64,000 nt of DNA, taken from Massilia oculi. GTDB lineage: Bacteria; Pseudomonadota; Gammaproteobacteria; Burkholderiales; Burkholderiaceae_D. Numbering within the stretch: the stretch's first letter is position 1; the number at the start of each line of letters is the position of its first letter. Shown piece by piece: positions 56,111-64,000 of the stretch. The stretch covers positions 992,001-1,056,000 of the forward strand of contig NZ_CP029343.1 in NCBI RefSeq assembly GCF_003143515.1. Direction: 5' to 3'. A program made the translations under genes and the position numbers. The notes beneath the pieces are model-generated. The model was not told the DNA's origin and did not search any database. It worked only from the letters and a program-made list of their open reading frames with translations.

Positions 56111-56136
56111 GCCACCGCTGCGGCGGTGGCTTTTTT
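56111..56136 (+). terminator. rho-independent terminator after the lytic transglycosylase
   Basis: GCCACCGC (56111-56118) with GCGGTGGC (56123-56130), followed by six T. Confidence 0.88.
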
Positions 56137-56168
56137 GCGTGGACTGCGCCACGCTACCTATACATGCA

Positions 56169-56193
56169 GGGTGGACGGCTGAGCCGTCCGCCC
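56169..56193. repeat. REP-like palindrome between converging genes
   Basis: GGGTGGACGGC (56169-56179) pairs with GCCGTCCGCCC (56183-56193), one G-T pair, with ATGCA and TGCAT at the outer flanks. There is no T-run. Its form resembles dispersed intergenic palindromes of proteobacteria, but I see only one copy in this window. Confidence 0.4.
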
Positions 56194-56217
56194 CACTCGA
56201 TGCATCTCCTCGACGAT

Positions 56218-56251
56218 AAAAAAGCCACCGGCTCGCGCACGGTGGCTTTTT
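56218..56251 (-). terminator. bidirectional terminator, mainly for the nusB operon
   Basis: AAAAAAGCCACCG (56218-56230) and CGGTGGCTTTTT (56240-56251) flank a 9-base loop. T-runs exist in both directions; for the minus strand it closes the ribBA-ribH-nusB operon 25 bp after nusB. Confidence 0.85.
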
Positions 56252-56275
56252 CTCGTCAAGCTGGAGACGGAACGA

Positions 56276-56746
56276 TCAGCGGCGCTCGTTCGCCGCCACT
56301 TCGTCCGGACGCAGGCGCGACGCCAATTTATCCAACACGCCGTTGACGTACTTGTGTCCATCGATGCCGCCGAACGACTTGGTCAGCTCGACCGCCTCGT
56401 TGATCACGACGCGATACGGAATCTCGGGATGATTCTTAAGCTCGTAGGCGCCCAGCAGCAGCACCGCGTGCTCGATCGGGGACAGCTCGGTGATCGCGCG
56501 GTCGATCAGCGGAGCGATCGCTTCGCGCAGCTCGACCGAGGTGCTGATCGCGCCATTGAGCAGCGCCGAGAAGAACTCGCTGTCGGCCTTGTCGAAGCCG
56601 TGGGCGCCGCGGATATTGGTCGACACCACCCGCGCCGATTCGTTATTCAGCAGCCATTGGTACAGACCCTGGAGCGCGAACTCGCGCGCGCGGTGGCGCG
56701 GCGTGCGGTTCTTGCTCGGGTTGGCGTGCGTACTCTTGTCAGTCAT
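56276..56746 (-). CDS. nusB: transcription antitermination factor NusB
   Basis: A 156-residue helical protein. The family core is clear: RHRAREFALQGLYQWLLN, LLNGAISTSVELREAIAPLID, LSPIEHAVLLLGAYEL and EIPYRVVINEAVELTKSFGGIDGHKYVNGVLDKLA. NusB with NusE binds the boxA RNA of rRNA operons. It lies 19 bp behind ribH, the order conserved in many bacteria. Confidence 0.95.
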   Translation of the reverse strand: MTDKSTHANPSKNRTPRHRAREFALQGLYQWLLNNESARVVSTNIRGAHGFDKADSEFFSALLNGAISTSVELREAIAPLIDRAITELSPIEHAVLLLGAYELKNHPEIPYRVVINEAVELTKSFGGIDGHKYVNGVLDKLASRLRPDEVAANERR

Positions 56747-56765
56747 TGTTTTCTTGCCTTTACTG

Positions 56766-57245
56766 TTATTCGTCCTCTGGCACCAGCTCGTCCAGCGCCA
56801 TCAGGAGGTTGGCCATCTCGACCGCGACGCGTGCGGCGTCGCCGCCCTTCTCGGCCATGCGGACTTCGGCCTGTTCGTCGGTCTCGGTGGTCAGGATCGC
56901 GTTGGCGATCGGGATGCCGTAGTCGAGGCCGATGCGGGTGATGCCGGCGCCCGATTCGTTCGACACCAGCTCGAAGTGGTAAGTCTCGCCGCGGATCACC
57001 GCGCCCAGGGCGATCAGGGCGTCGAACTGCTCGGTCACGGCCATGCGCTGCAGCGCCAGCGGCACCTCGAGCGCACCCGGCACGGTCACGTGCAGGATGT
57101 CTTCGTCGGCCACGCCCAGGCGCTTGAGCTCGGCCAGGCAGGACGACAGCAGGCCGTGGCCGACGTCGGCGTTGAAACGGGCCTGCACGATACCGATGCG
57201 CAGGTCTTCGCCCTGCAGATTGCTTTCAAAAGTTCCTACCGTCAT
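56766..57245 (-). CDS. ribH: 6,7-dimethyl-8-ribityllumazine synthase
   Basis: A 159-residue protein from ATG 57245, with AAGAGG upstream. [60 protein letters not shown] with the catalytic His, and [20 protein letters not shown] are diagnostic. It joins ribityl-amino-uracil with dihydroxybutanone phosphate in riboflavin synthesis. It sits between the ribB-type gene (32 bp) and nusB (19 bp). Confidence 0.96.
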   Translation of the reverse strand: MTVGTFESNLQGEDLRIGIVQARFNADVGHGLLSSCLAELKRLGVADEDILHVTVPGALEVPLALQRMAVTEQFDALIALGAVIRGETYHFELVSNESGAGITRIGLDYGIPIANAILTTETDEQAEVRMAEKGGDAARVAVEMANLLMALDELVPEDE

Positions 57246-57277
57246 GGCTGACCTCTTCTTGTTGATTGGTTGATTGT

Positions 57278-58390
57278 TCAGGCGTCCGGGCGCGGCACGT
57301 AGCCGGTGACTTCCAGGTCGAAACCGGTCATCGACGGCATCTTGCGCGGATTGGCCAGCAGCTGCATCTTGCCCACGCCCAGGGCGCGCAGGATCTGGGC
57401 GCCGATGCCATAGGTGCGCAAGTCCATCGACGCGGCGCGCGCACCCAGACGGCTGGCCTTGCCGTCCTGCGGCGCCAGTTGGGCGAACAATTGTTCTGCG
57501 CTTTCGCCGCAGTTGAGCAGCACGATCACGCCGGCCTCGCTGGCCTTGATCGTCTTCATGGCCGATGCCATGTCCCAGGAGTGGGTGGTGGCGCGGTTCT
57601 CGAGCAGGTCGAGGATCGACACCGGCTGGTGCACGCGCACCAGCGCCTCTTTCTCGGGCGACAGCTCGCCGTGGACCAGGGCCAGGTGGGCGCAGCCGCT
57701 CGGCGCATCGCGGAAGGCGACCAGCTGGAATTCGCCGGCCTCGGTCGACAGCGTGCGCTCGGCCACGCGCTCGACCAGGCACTCGTTCTGGCTGCGGTAG
57801 TGGATCAGGTCGGCGATGGTGCCGATCTTCAGATGATGCTCTTTGGCGAACTCGATCAGGTCGGGCAGGCGCGCCATGGTGCCGTCTTCCTTGATGATCT
57901 CGCAGATCACCGAAGCCGGGGTCAGGCCCGCCATCTGGGTCAGGTCGCAGCCCGCTTCGGTATGCCCGGCGCGCATCAGGACGCCGCCCTTCTGGGCACG
58001 CAGCGGGAAGATGTGGCCCGGCTGCACCAGGTCGTCCGGCGTCGTGCCCTTGTTCACCGCCACCTGGATGGTGCGCGCGCGGTCGGCCGCCGAGATGCCG
58101 GTGGTGACGCCTTCGGCCGCTTCGATCGACACGGTGAAATTGGTGCCGAACGAGGTGCCGTTACGCGAGGTCATCATCGGCAGCGCCAGGCGGTCGCAGA
58201 TTTCCTCGGACAGGGTCAGGCAGACCAGGCCGCGCGCATGGCGGATCATGAAATTGATCGCTTCGGGCGTGACAAAGTCGGCTGCAAGCACGAGGTCGCC
58301 TTCGTTCTCGCGATCTTCCTCGTCGACCAGGATGACCATGCGGCCGGCGCGCAGTTCGGCGACGATGTCCTCGGTGCTGGAAATAGACAT
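57278..58390 (-). CDS. ribBA: dihydroxybutanone-phosphate synthase with degenerate GTP cyclohydrolase II domain
   Basis: A 370-residue protein with AAGGAA before the ATG. The N-terminal RibB domain is complete: [64 protein letters not shown]. The C-terminal half has the fold of GTP cyclohydrolase II ([38 protein letters not shown]), but the three zinc cysteines and the RQEGRGIGL-like catalytic motif are missing. So it should make dihydroxybutanone phosphate from ribulose 5-phosphate, while GTP opening must come from a separate RibA. This matches the RibBX type described in proteobacteria. No FMN riboswitch is seen upstream. Confidence 0.92.
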   Translation of the reverse strand: MSISSTEDIVAELRAGRMVILVDEEDRENEGDLVLAADFVTPEAINFMIRHARGLVCLTLSEEICDRLALPMMTSRNGTSFGTNFTVSIEAAEGVTTGISAADRARTIQVAVNKGTTPDDLVQPGHIFPLRAQKGGVLMRAGHTEAGCDLTQMAGLTPASVICEIIKEDGTMARLPDLIEFAKEHHLKIGTIADLIHYRSQNECLVERVAERTLSTEAGEFQLVAFRDAPSGCAHLALVHGELSPEKEALVRVHQPVSILDLLENRATTHSWDMASAMKTIKASEAGVIVLLNCGESAEQLFAQLAPQDGKASRLGARAASMDLRTYGIGAQILRALGVGKMQLLANPRKMPSMTGFDLEVTGYVPRPDA

Positions 58391-58737
58391 ACGGGATTCC
58401 TTGAAACGGGAGTGTTATGCGTAATCCGCTATTTTAAAGGATTTACAGGCGTTCAACCGCATTGTCGGCCCCTGCCTCTCCCCAATTCGCCAGCACAGCC
58501 GTACTATGGCGTCAACTAGCGTTACGAATGAGCAACAACTAGTGATTCTGCGGCTTTAAATTGTTAAGCTCGATGTTTTCAGTTGCAACATCGTACCGTG
58601 TCCACATCCAACTGGATTATTATTAAGACATCTTTACCGCACCCATCCAGGCGGTGTGGGCCAATTCTCGGAGTTGCCATGCGGGTAGCCGTTCCTGTCA
58701 GCCATCCAGGCGCCGCCCCATGCGGAGGGCGGTGCTG
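58391..58737. other. 347-bp divergent intergenic region
   Basis: No gene seen. It separates the riboflavin operon from a c-di-GMP gene and must hold both promoters. CGATGTT (58571-58577) and AACATCG (58587-58593) form a perfect 7-bp inverted repeat that may be an operator. The stretch 58540-58630 is AT-rich. Confidence 0.4.
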
Positions 58738-61410
58738 ATGGCCACGATCCTGATCGTCGACGACCGGCCGAGCAACCGCAACTATCTTGGCGTCCTGCTC
58801 GGCTACACCGACCACCGGATCCTCGAAGCAGAGGACGGCGCCCAGGCGCTCGCCATCACGCGCGCCGAGCGCCCCGACCTGATCATCACCGACATCCTGA
58901 TGCCGACCATGGACGGCTACGAGTTCGTCCAGCAGCTGCGCGCCGATCCCGCCCTGCACGCGACCCGCGTCATCTTCTTATCGGCCGTCTATTCGGAGCG
59001 CGAGACCATGTCCATGGCGGCGCGCTGCGGCGTGACCACGGTATTGGGCAAGCCGTCCGAGCCGCAGCGCATCCTCGCAGCGGTGGCGGCCGAGCTGGGC
59101 GTGGTGCACGGCGCGCCGGCGCCGGCGCTGCCGTCCAGCCGCGAACACGATCGCGACCTGCCGTTCGACCTGTGCGCGCGCCTGTCCGAACTGGAGCGCA
59201 TGTGCATGATGCTGGTGGGCGAGCGCCGCGTCGAGGCCCTGGCCGATGCCTTCGTGGACGCCGCGCGGCGCGTGCTCGACGCCGATTGCGTCGCCCTGTG
59301 CCTGCTGGCCAGCACCGAGCGCACCGTGCGCCACCTGTGCACCCACGGCGTCGAGCACGGCCTGCTCGAAGACCGCGCGTTGAACGACCAAGACCTGCCC
59401 GGCGTGCTGCTGCGCGCCCGCGCTCCGCTGCGCCTTGGCCGCGACGACGCGCTGCTGGCCACCCTGCCCCACCACCATCCCGAGGTCGGCCACCTGCTCG
59501 GCCTGCAGGTGCACGACCTGCAGCATCCGCTCGGCTGGCTGTATTGCACGCGCCAGGTCGGCGCGGCGCCGTTCTCGGACGAAGAGGAACGCTGGGCCAC
59601 GGCCCTGGCGGCCCAGCTGGCGGTGGCCTATGAAAACCTGAACCTGTACGAAGTCGTGCAGCGTCACGCCGCCCAGCTGCAGCTCGAGGCAATGGCGCGC
59701 GCCGATGCCGACGCCGCCCTGCGCGACAGCGAGCACCGGCTGGAACTGGCGCGCCAGGTATTCGACAGCACCCAGGAAGCGATCCTGATGACCGACGCCG
59801 ACGCCCGCATCGTCGCCGCCAACCCGGCCTTCGAGGAAATCACCGGCTACCGCGAGGCGGAGGTGATGGGCCAGAACCCGAGGCTCATGAAGTCGGGACG
59901 CCATGACGACGCCTTCTATGCAGCCATGTGGAACTGCCTGGAACAGGACGGCCAATGGCGCGGTGAAATCTGGAACCGACGCAAGAACGGCGAGATCTAC
60001 CCCGCCAGCATGAGCATCAGCGCCGTCCACGATGAGCAGGGCCGGCGCACCGCCTACGTCGCGGTGTCGACCGACCTGTCGGCGCTGAAGGCCGCGCATC
60101 ACCAACTCGACTTCCTGTCCAGCCACGATTCGCTCACCCTGCTGCCGAACCGCTCGCTGTTCAACGACCGCATGCAGCAGGCGCTGGCCGCCGCGCGCCA
60201 AGATGCGAGCCAGGTGGCGCTGCTGCTGTTCAACGTCGACCGCCTGTCGCGCATCAACGACAGCCTGGGCCACGCGGCCGGCGACGCCGTGCTGCGCGAG
60301 GTGGCGCGCCGCGCCGGCGAGGTGGCCGGCGCGACCGACACCGTGGCCCGCCTGTCGGGCGACGAGTTCGTGCTGCTGCTGACGGGCTTCGACGACACCG
60401 ACGACGTGATCTATTGCGCCCAGCGCCTGATGGAAGCCGTGTCCCAGCCGCTGCTGGTCGGCGAGCACGACGTGGTGGTCACCGGCAGCATCGGCATCAG
60501 CGTCTATCCGCGCGACGGCGACGCGGCGGGCGACCTGCTCAAGGCGGCCGACGCCGCGCTGACCCACGTGAAGGAATCGGGCCGCAACGGTTTCCGCTTC
60601 TTCAAGGGCGAGATGAATGCCGAGGCGCTGCGCTGGCTGGCGCTGGAGACGCGCCTGCGGCGCGCGATCGAGCGCGACGAGCTGTCGCTGCACTACCAGC
60701 CGCAGGTCTCGCGCCTGGACGGCCGCGTGGTCGGCATGGAAGCGCTGCTGCGCTGGCGCAGCGAAGAGATCGGGCCGGTCTCGCCCGCCGACTTCATCCC
60801 GCTGGCCGAGGACACGGGCCTGATCCACCCGATCGGCGAATGGGTGATCCGCCAGGCCTGCTTCCAGAACAAGGCCTGGCAAAACGCCGGCCTGGGGCCG
60901 GTGCGGGTGGCCGTCAACGTCTCGGCCAGCCAGTTCAAGGCCGGGTCCGTGGCCCAGGTGGTGCGCGCCGCCCTGCACGACAGCGGCCTCGAAGCGCAAT
61001 GGCTCGAGGTCGAGCTGACCGAGAGCGTGATGCTGGGCGACAGCGCCGCGGCCGAGGCCCAGATGGCCGAGCTGCGCGCGCTGGGCGTCTCGCTGTCACT
61101 GGACGACTTCGGCACCGGCTACTCGTCGCTCGGCTACCTGTCGCGCTTCCCGCTCGACAAGCTCAAGATCGACCAGACGTTTGTCCGCAATATCGCCACC
61201 GAACAGCGCAGCGCCGCCATCGCCCAGGCCACGATCGCCCTGGCCCAGGGCCTGTCGCTGGCGGTGGTGGCCGAAGGCGTGGAAACGGTCGGCCAGCGCG
61301 ATTTTCTCGGCTCCCTCGGCTGTGACGTCCTGCAGGGCTATCTGTACGGGCGGCCGGTGCCGGCCTTCGAGATGGCCCAGCTGCTGGCGAAAGGACGGGT
61401 CGTCCTCTGA
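58738..61410 (+). CDS. REC-GAF-PAS-GGDEF-EAL c-di-GMP protein
   Basis: An 890-residue protein from ATG 58738, with GGAGGG 9 bases before it. Receiver (ILIVDDRPSN, LIITDILMPTMDG, acceptor Asp about 53), GAF-like domain (about 155-320), PAS (EAILMTDADARIVAANPAFEEITGY), GGDEF with variant LSGDEF, and a complete EAL domain ([46 protein letters not shown]). The kinase for its receiver is not next to it. The GGDEF variant SGDEF may keep or lose activity; the EAL looks active. It may be the output of a light, redox or ligand signal through GAF or PAS. Confidence 0.88.
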   Translation: MATILIVDDRPSNRNYLGVLLGYTDHRILEAEDGAQALAITRAERPDLIITDILMPTMDGYEFVQQLRADPALHATRVIFLSAVYSERETMSMAARCGVTTVLGKPSEPQRILAAVAAELGVVHGAPAPALPSSREHDRDLPFDLCARLSELERMCMMLVGERRVEALADAFVDAARRVLDADCVALCLLASTERTVRHLCTHGVEHGLLEDRALNDQDLPGVLLRARAPLRLGRDDALLATLPHHHPEVGHLLGLQVHDLQHPLGWLYCTRQVGAAPFSDEEERWATALAAQLAVAYENLNLYEVVQRHAAQLQLEAMARADADAALRDSEHRLELARQVFDSTQEAILMTDADARIVAANPAFEEITGYREAEVMGQNPRLMKSGRHDDAFYAAMWNCLEQDGQWRGEIWNRRKNGEIYPASMSISAVHDEQGRRTAYVAVSTDLSALKAAHHQLDFLSSHDSLTLLPNRSLFNDRMQQALAAARQDASQVALLLFNVDRLSRINDSLGHAAGDAVLREVARRAGEVAGATDTVARLSGDEFVLLLTGFDDTDDVIYCAQRLMEAVSQPLLVGEHDVVVTGSIGISVYPRDGDAAGDLLKAADAALTHVKESGRNGFRFFKGEMNAEALRWLALETRLRRAIERDELSLHYQPQVSRLDGRVVGMEALLRWRSEEIGPVSPADFIPLAEDTGLIHPIGEWVIRQACFQNKAWQNAGLGPVRVAVNVSASQFKAGSVAQVVRAALHDSGLEAQWLEVELTESVMLGDSAAAEAQMAELRALGVSLSLDDFGTGYSSLGYLSRFPLDKLKIDQTFVRNIATEQRSAAIAQATIALAQGLSLAVVAEGVETVGQRDFLGSLGCDVLQGYLYGRPVPAFEMAQLLAKGRVVL

Positions 61411-61502
61411 ACCGACGACAGGTTTAGGGCAGCCTTAAGCTCATCCGTGCACACCTTCGCGCCATGTAGAATGCAATCACCAAGTCTTCCGGGAACCATT
61501 GA

Positions 61503-64000
61503 ATGAGCAACAAATTCGTACGCGGCCTGCCGTCGATGGCGCTGGCCGCGGTCCTGGGCCTGTCCGCGCTGGCGCATGGCGCGCCGCAGGCAGGCCAGGC
61601 GCCGGCCCAGCAGGCAGTGCAGGCGCCGGCGCTGCAGATGGAATCGCCCATCCCGGTCGGCCCGCAGGTCAAGGTCGGGAAACTGGACAACGGCCTCACC
61701 TACTACATCCAGCGCAATGCGCGCCCCGAACGCAAGCTCGAACTGCGCCTGGTGGTCAAGGCCGGTTCCATCCTCGAGGATGAAGACCAGCGCGGCCTGG
61801 CCCACTTCGTCGAGCACATGGCCTTCAACGGCACCACCAACTTCCGCAAGCACGAGCTGGTGTCCTATCTGCAGTCGATCGGCGTGGGCTTCGGTGCCGA
61901 CCTGAATGCGTATACCTCGTTCGACGAAACCGTCTACATCCTCCCGATCCCGACCGACAAGCCGGAGCACGTGAGCAAGGCCTTCCAGGTGCTCGAAGAC
62001 TGGGCCCATGGCGTGCGCTTCGATGCCGATGCGATCGAGAAGGAGCGCGGCATCGTGCTGGAAGAGCTGCGCCTCGGCAAAGGCGCCTCGGACCGCATGG
62101 GCAAGCAGATCTATCCGCGCCTGTTCAACGGCTCGAAGTATGCCGAACGGCTGCCGATCGGCCGCGAAGACGTATTAAGAAATTTCAAACCTGATGCCCT
62201 CAAGCGCTTTTACCGCGACTGGTACCGCCCCGACCTGATGGCGGTGGTGGTGGTGGGCGACGTCGACCCGGCCCGCGCCGAAAAGCTCGTCAAGCGGCAT
62301 TTCTCGCGCCTGAAGAACCCGGCCAGTCCGCGTCCGCGCGGCTACGCCGCCATTCCAGCGCGCGCCGATACCGAGGCGCTGGTCGTCACCGACCCGGAAG
62401 CCAATGGCAACGCGGTCCTGATCCGCTACCCGGTGCAGCCGGTGCGCGAGCTGGGCACCATCGGCGCCTACCGCGACGAACTGGTGCAATCGCTGTTCGG
62501 TACCATGCTCAACCAGCGCCTGGCCGAATTGGCGCAGTTGCCCGACGCGCCCTACCTGGGCGCGAGCAGCTCGCTCGGCAAGCTGACCCCGCGCTATCAC
62601 TCCTACAATTCCTCGGCCGCCATCGGCCCGCGCGGCGCCCTGCCGGCGATCGCGGCCCTGGTCCAGGAAAACGAGCGCGCGCGCCAGCACGGCTTCGGCG
62701 AGCAGGAGCTCGAGCGGGCCAAGAAGAACCTGATGCGCACCTACGAGCAGGCCTGGAACGAGCGCGCCAAGAGCGACTCGGCCACCTACGCCGCCGAGTA
62801 CATCCGCAACTTCCTGCAGGACGAGGCGATTCCCGGCATCGACACCGAGTGGCGCTACGTGCAGCAGCTGGTGCCGGGCATTTCGCTCGCCGAGATGAAC
62901 GATTACGCGCAGCGCACGATTCCCGAGGATTCGGGCAAGCTGGTGCTGTACACGGGCGTGGACAAACCCGACGCGCCGACCGGCGAGCAACTGCTGGCGG
63001 CGGTCAGCGCGGCCGCGCGCGCGCCGGTGGAGCGCCACGACGAAAAACTGCTGGCGACACGCCTGATGGAGCGCCCCGCGCAACCGGGCAAGATCACGGC
63101 CGAGGAGCACGACAAGGCGCTGGGCCTGACCCGCCTGACGCTGTCGAACGGGGTCAAGGTGATCCTCAAGCCGACCGACTTCCGCAACGACCAGGTGATG
63201 CTGAGCGCGGCCCGTCCCGGCGGCCAGAGCCTGTTCCCCGACGGCGACATCCTCAATGCGCGCTTCTCGAATGCGATCGTGGCCAGCATGGGCGTGAAGG
63301 ACTTTTCCCCGCTCGACATGCGCAAGATCCTGGCCGGCAAGGCGGCCGGCGTGACCGTGGGCCTGGGGAGTTACACCGACGTGATCGCGGGCGCTTCGGG
63401 CGCCACCGACATCGAGACCATGCTGCAGCTCCTGTGGCTGAAGTTCGCCGACGTGCGCCGCGACGAAGGCCTGTTCCACGCCTACATCGACAAGCAGGCC
63501 GAGATCGCGCGCAACCAGAGCGGCCTGCCGGGGCGCTACTTCAACGACGCCCTGGTCGCGGTCCTGTACAACAATCACCCGCGCGCGCCGCGCACGCTCG
63601 ATGCCGAGGAATACGCCAAGATCGACCTGGACCGCAGCATCGACATCTTCCGCCAGCGCTTCTCGAGCGCCAAGGACCTGACCTTCATCCTGGTCGGCAG
63701 CTTCGATGAGCAAAAGATCCGGCCGCTGCTGGCGACCTATCTCGGCACCCTGCCGACGCCGGACATCCCGGTCGCTTACCGCGACGTCGGCCTGCGTCCG
63801 GCCACCGGCATCGTCAAGCGCGAGGTGCGCAGCGGATCGGAGCCGAAGAGCACGATCGCGCTCAACTTCACCGGCCCGGCCGAATTCACCGAAGCCGAGC
63901 AGCTGCGCCTGGCGGCGCTGATCGAAGTGACCAATCTGCGCATCATCGAGGTGTTGCGCGAAAAGATGGCGATGATCTACGGCGGCGGCGCCAGCGGCAC
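61503..64000 (+). CDS. M16-family zinc metallopeptidase (3' end cut by window)
   Basis: Open from ATG 61503 to the window edge (832 codons). A signal peptide ends near ALAHG. The first M16 domain has the inverted zinc motif HFVEH (His101, Glu104, His105) and EKERGIVLEELR with the third ligand. The second half (about residues 540 onwards) is a second, zinc-less M16 domain (TLSNGVKVILKPTDF). Such periplasmic proteases of about 930 residues degrade peptides and, in some species, process peptide precursors. Only the end of the second half is missing. Confidence 0.9.
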   Translation, partial: MSNKFVRGLPSMALAAVLGLSALAHGAPQAGQAPAQQAVQAPALQMESPIPVGPQVKVGKLDNGLTYYIQRNARPERKLELRLVVKAGSILEDEDQRGLAHFVEHMAFNGTTNFRKHELVSYLQSIGVGFGADLNAYTSFDETVYILPIPTDKPEHVSKAFQVLEDWAHGVRFDADAIEKERGIVLEELRLGKGASDRMGKQIYPRLFNGSKYAERLPIGREDVLRNFKPDALKRFYRDWYRPDLMAVVVVGDVDPARAEKLVKRHFSRLKNPASPRPRGYAAIPARADTEALVVTDPEANGNAVLIRYPVQPVRELGTIGAYRDELVQSLFGTMLNQRLAELAQLPDAPYLGASSSLGKLTPRYHSYNSSAAIGPRGALPAIAALVQENERARQHGFGEQELERAKKNLMRTYEQAWNERAKSDSATYAAEYIRNFLQDEAIPGIDTEWRYVQQLVPGISLAEMNDYAQRTIPEDSGKLVLYTGVDKPDAPTGEQLLAAVSAAARAPVERHDEKLLATRLMERPAQPGKITAEEHDKALGLTRLTLSNGVKVILKPTDFRNDQVMLSAARPGGQSLFPDGDILNARFSNAIVASMGVKDFSPLDMRKILAGKAAGVTVGLGSYTDVIAGASGATDIETMLQLLWLKFADVRRDEGLFHAYIDKQAEIARNQSGLPGRYFNDALVAVLYNNHPRAPRTLDAEEYAKIDLDRSIDIFRQRFSSAKDLTFILVGSFDEQKIRPLLATYLGTLPTPDIPVAYRDVGLRPATGIVKREVRSGSEPKSTIALNFTGPAEFTEAEQLRLAALIEVTNLRIIEVLREKMAMIYGGGASG

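Noticed and set aside
58391..58640. FMN riboswitch upstream of the ribBA-like gene
   Set aside because: Looked for the conserved AGGGGC... and CCGAC elements of the RFN motif and did not find them.

Overview
The window reads as the chromosome of a GC-rich betaproteobacterium of the Oxalobacteraceae, most like Massilia/Telluria. Evidence: the codon and amino-acid style of the core genes, the gene order ffs-dnaX-ybaB-recR, the ribB-type/ribH/nusB cluster, a betaproteobacterial SpecificRecomb-family protein, a Porin_4-type porin, a scl-PHA depolymerase-like protein, and many c-di-GMP turnover proteins. This assignment is inference from protein resemblance; no 16S gene is present.

Layout. 1-3.1 kb: a Crp/Fnr regulator (cut by the window edge) and small envelope proteins (glycine-zipper proteins, small membrane proteins, an OmpA-like lipoprotein). 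3.09-3.78 kb: an internally deleted IS1595-family element sitting exactly in the T-tract of the terminator behind the OmpA-like gene, with a perfect 8-bp target duplication. 3.8-26.3 kb: ordinary chromosome with a class IV aminotransferase, a PHA depolymerase-like protein, a frameshifted SpecificRecomb gene coupled to a cardiolipin synthase, a metallophosphoesterase, a PAP2 phosphatase, a small gene behind two LexA-like boxes, a sulfate-binding protein, an SDR, a porin, a diguanylate cyclase, a LysR regulator, a carboxylesterase, an nhaA-ktrB-ktrA cation operon behind a strongly structured leader (candidate Li+/Na+ riboswitch of the nhaA motif type), a META-domain lipoprotein and an orphan TssA-like protein.

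26.5-31.9 kb: a compact 5.4-kb genomic island of visibly lower GC, integrated into the 3' end of tRNA-Ser(UGA). It has a P4-type tyrosine integrase, 15-bp att duplications, arm-site-like repeats at both ends, an AlpA-type regulator, a HUH/Gp2-like replication-type protein behind a long non-coding leader, a HEPN-like protein, and a translationally coupled ComF-like phosphoribosyltransferase + DprA/Smf-like pair. This looks like a phage-satellite-type element with a candidate defence or nucleotide-signalling module, and is the most interesting part of the window.

32.2-47.7 kb: signalling-rich chromosome: GGDEF-EAL and HDOD proteins, a NarL-type two-component system, cstA with its small partner, a hybrid histidine kinase coupled to a REC-GGDEF-EAL protein, and a penicillin acylase-family protein. 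48-58.4 kb: housekeeping genes (glycosyltransferase, recR, ybaB, dnaX, 4.5S SRP RNA, ubiD, lytic transglycosylase, nusB, ribH and a RibBA whose GTP cyclohydrolase II half lacks its zinc and catalytic motifs). 58.7-64 kb: a REC-GAF-PAS-GGDEF-EAL protein and an M16 zinc protease that runs off the window.
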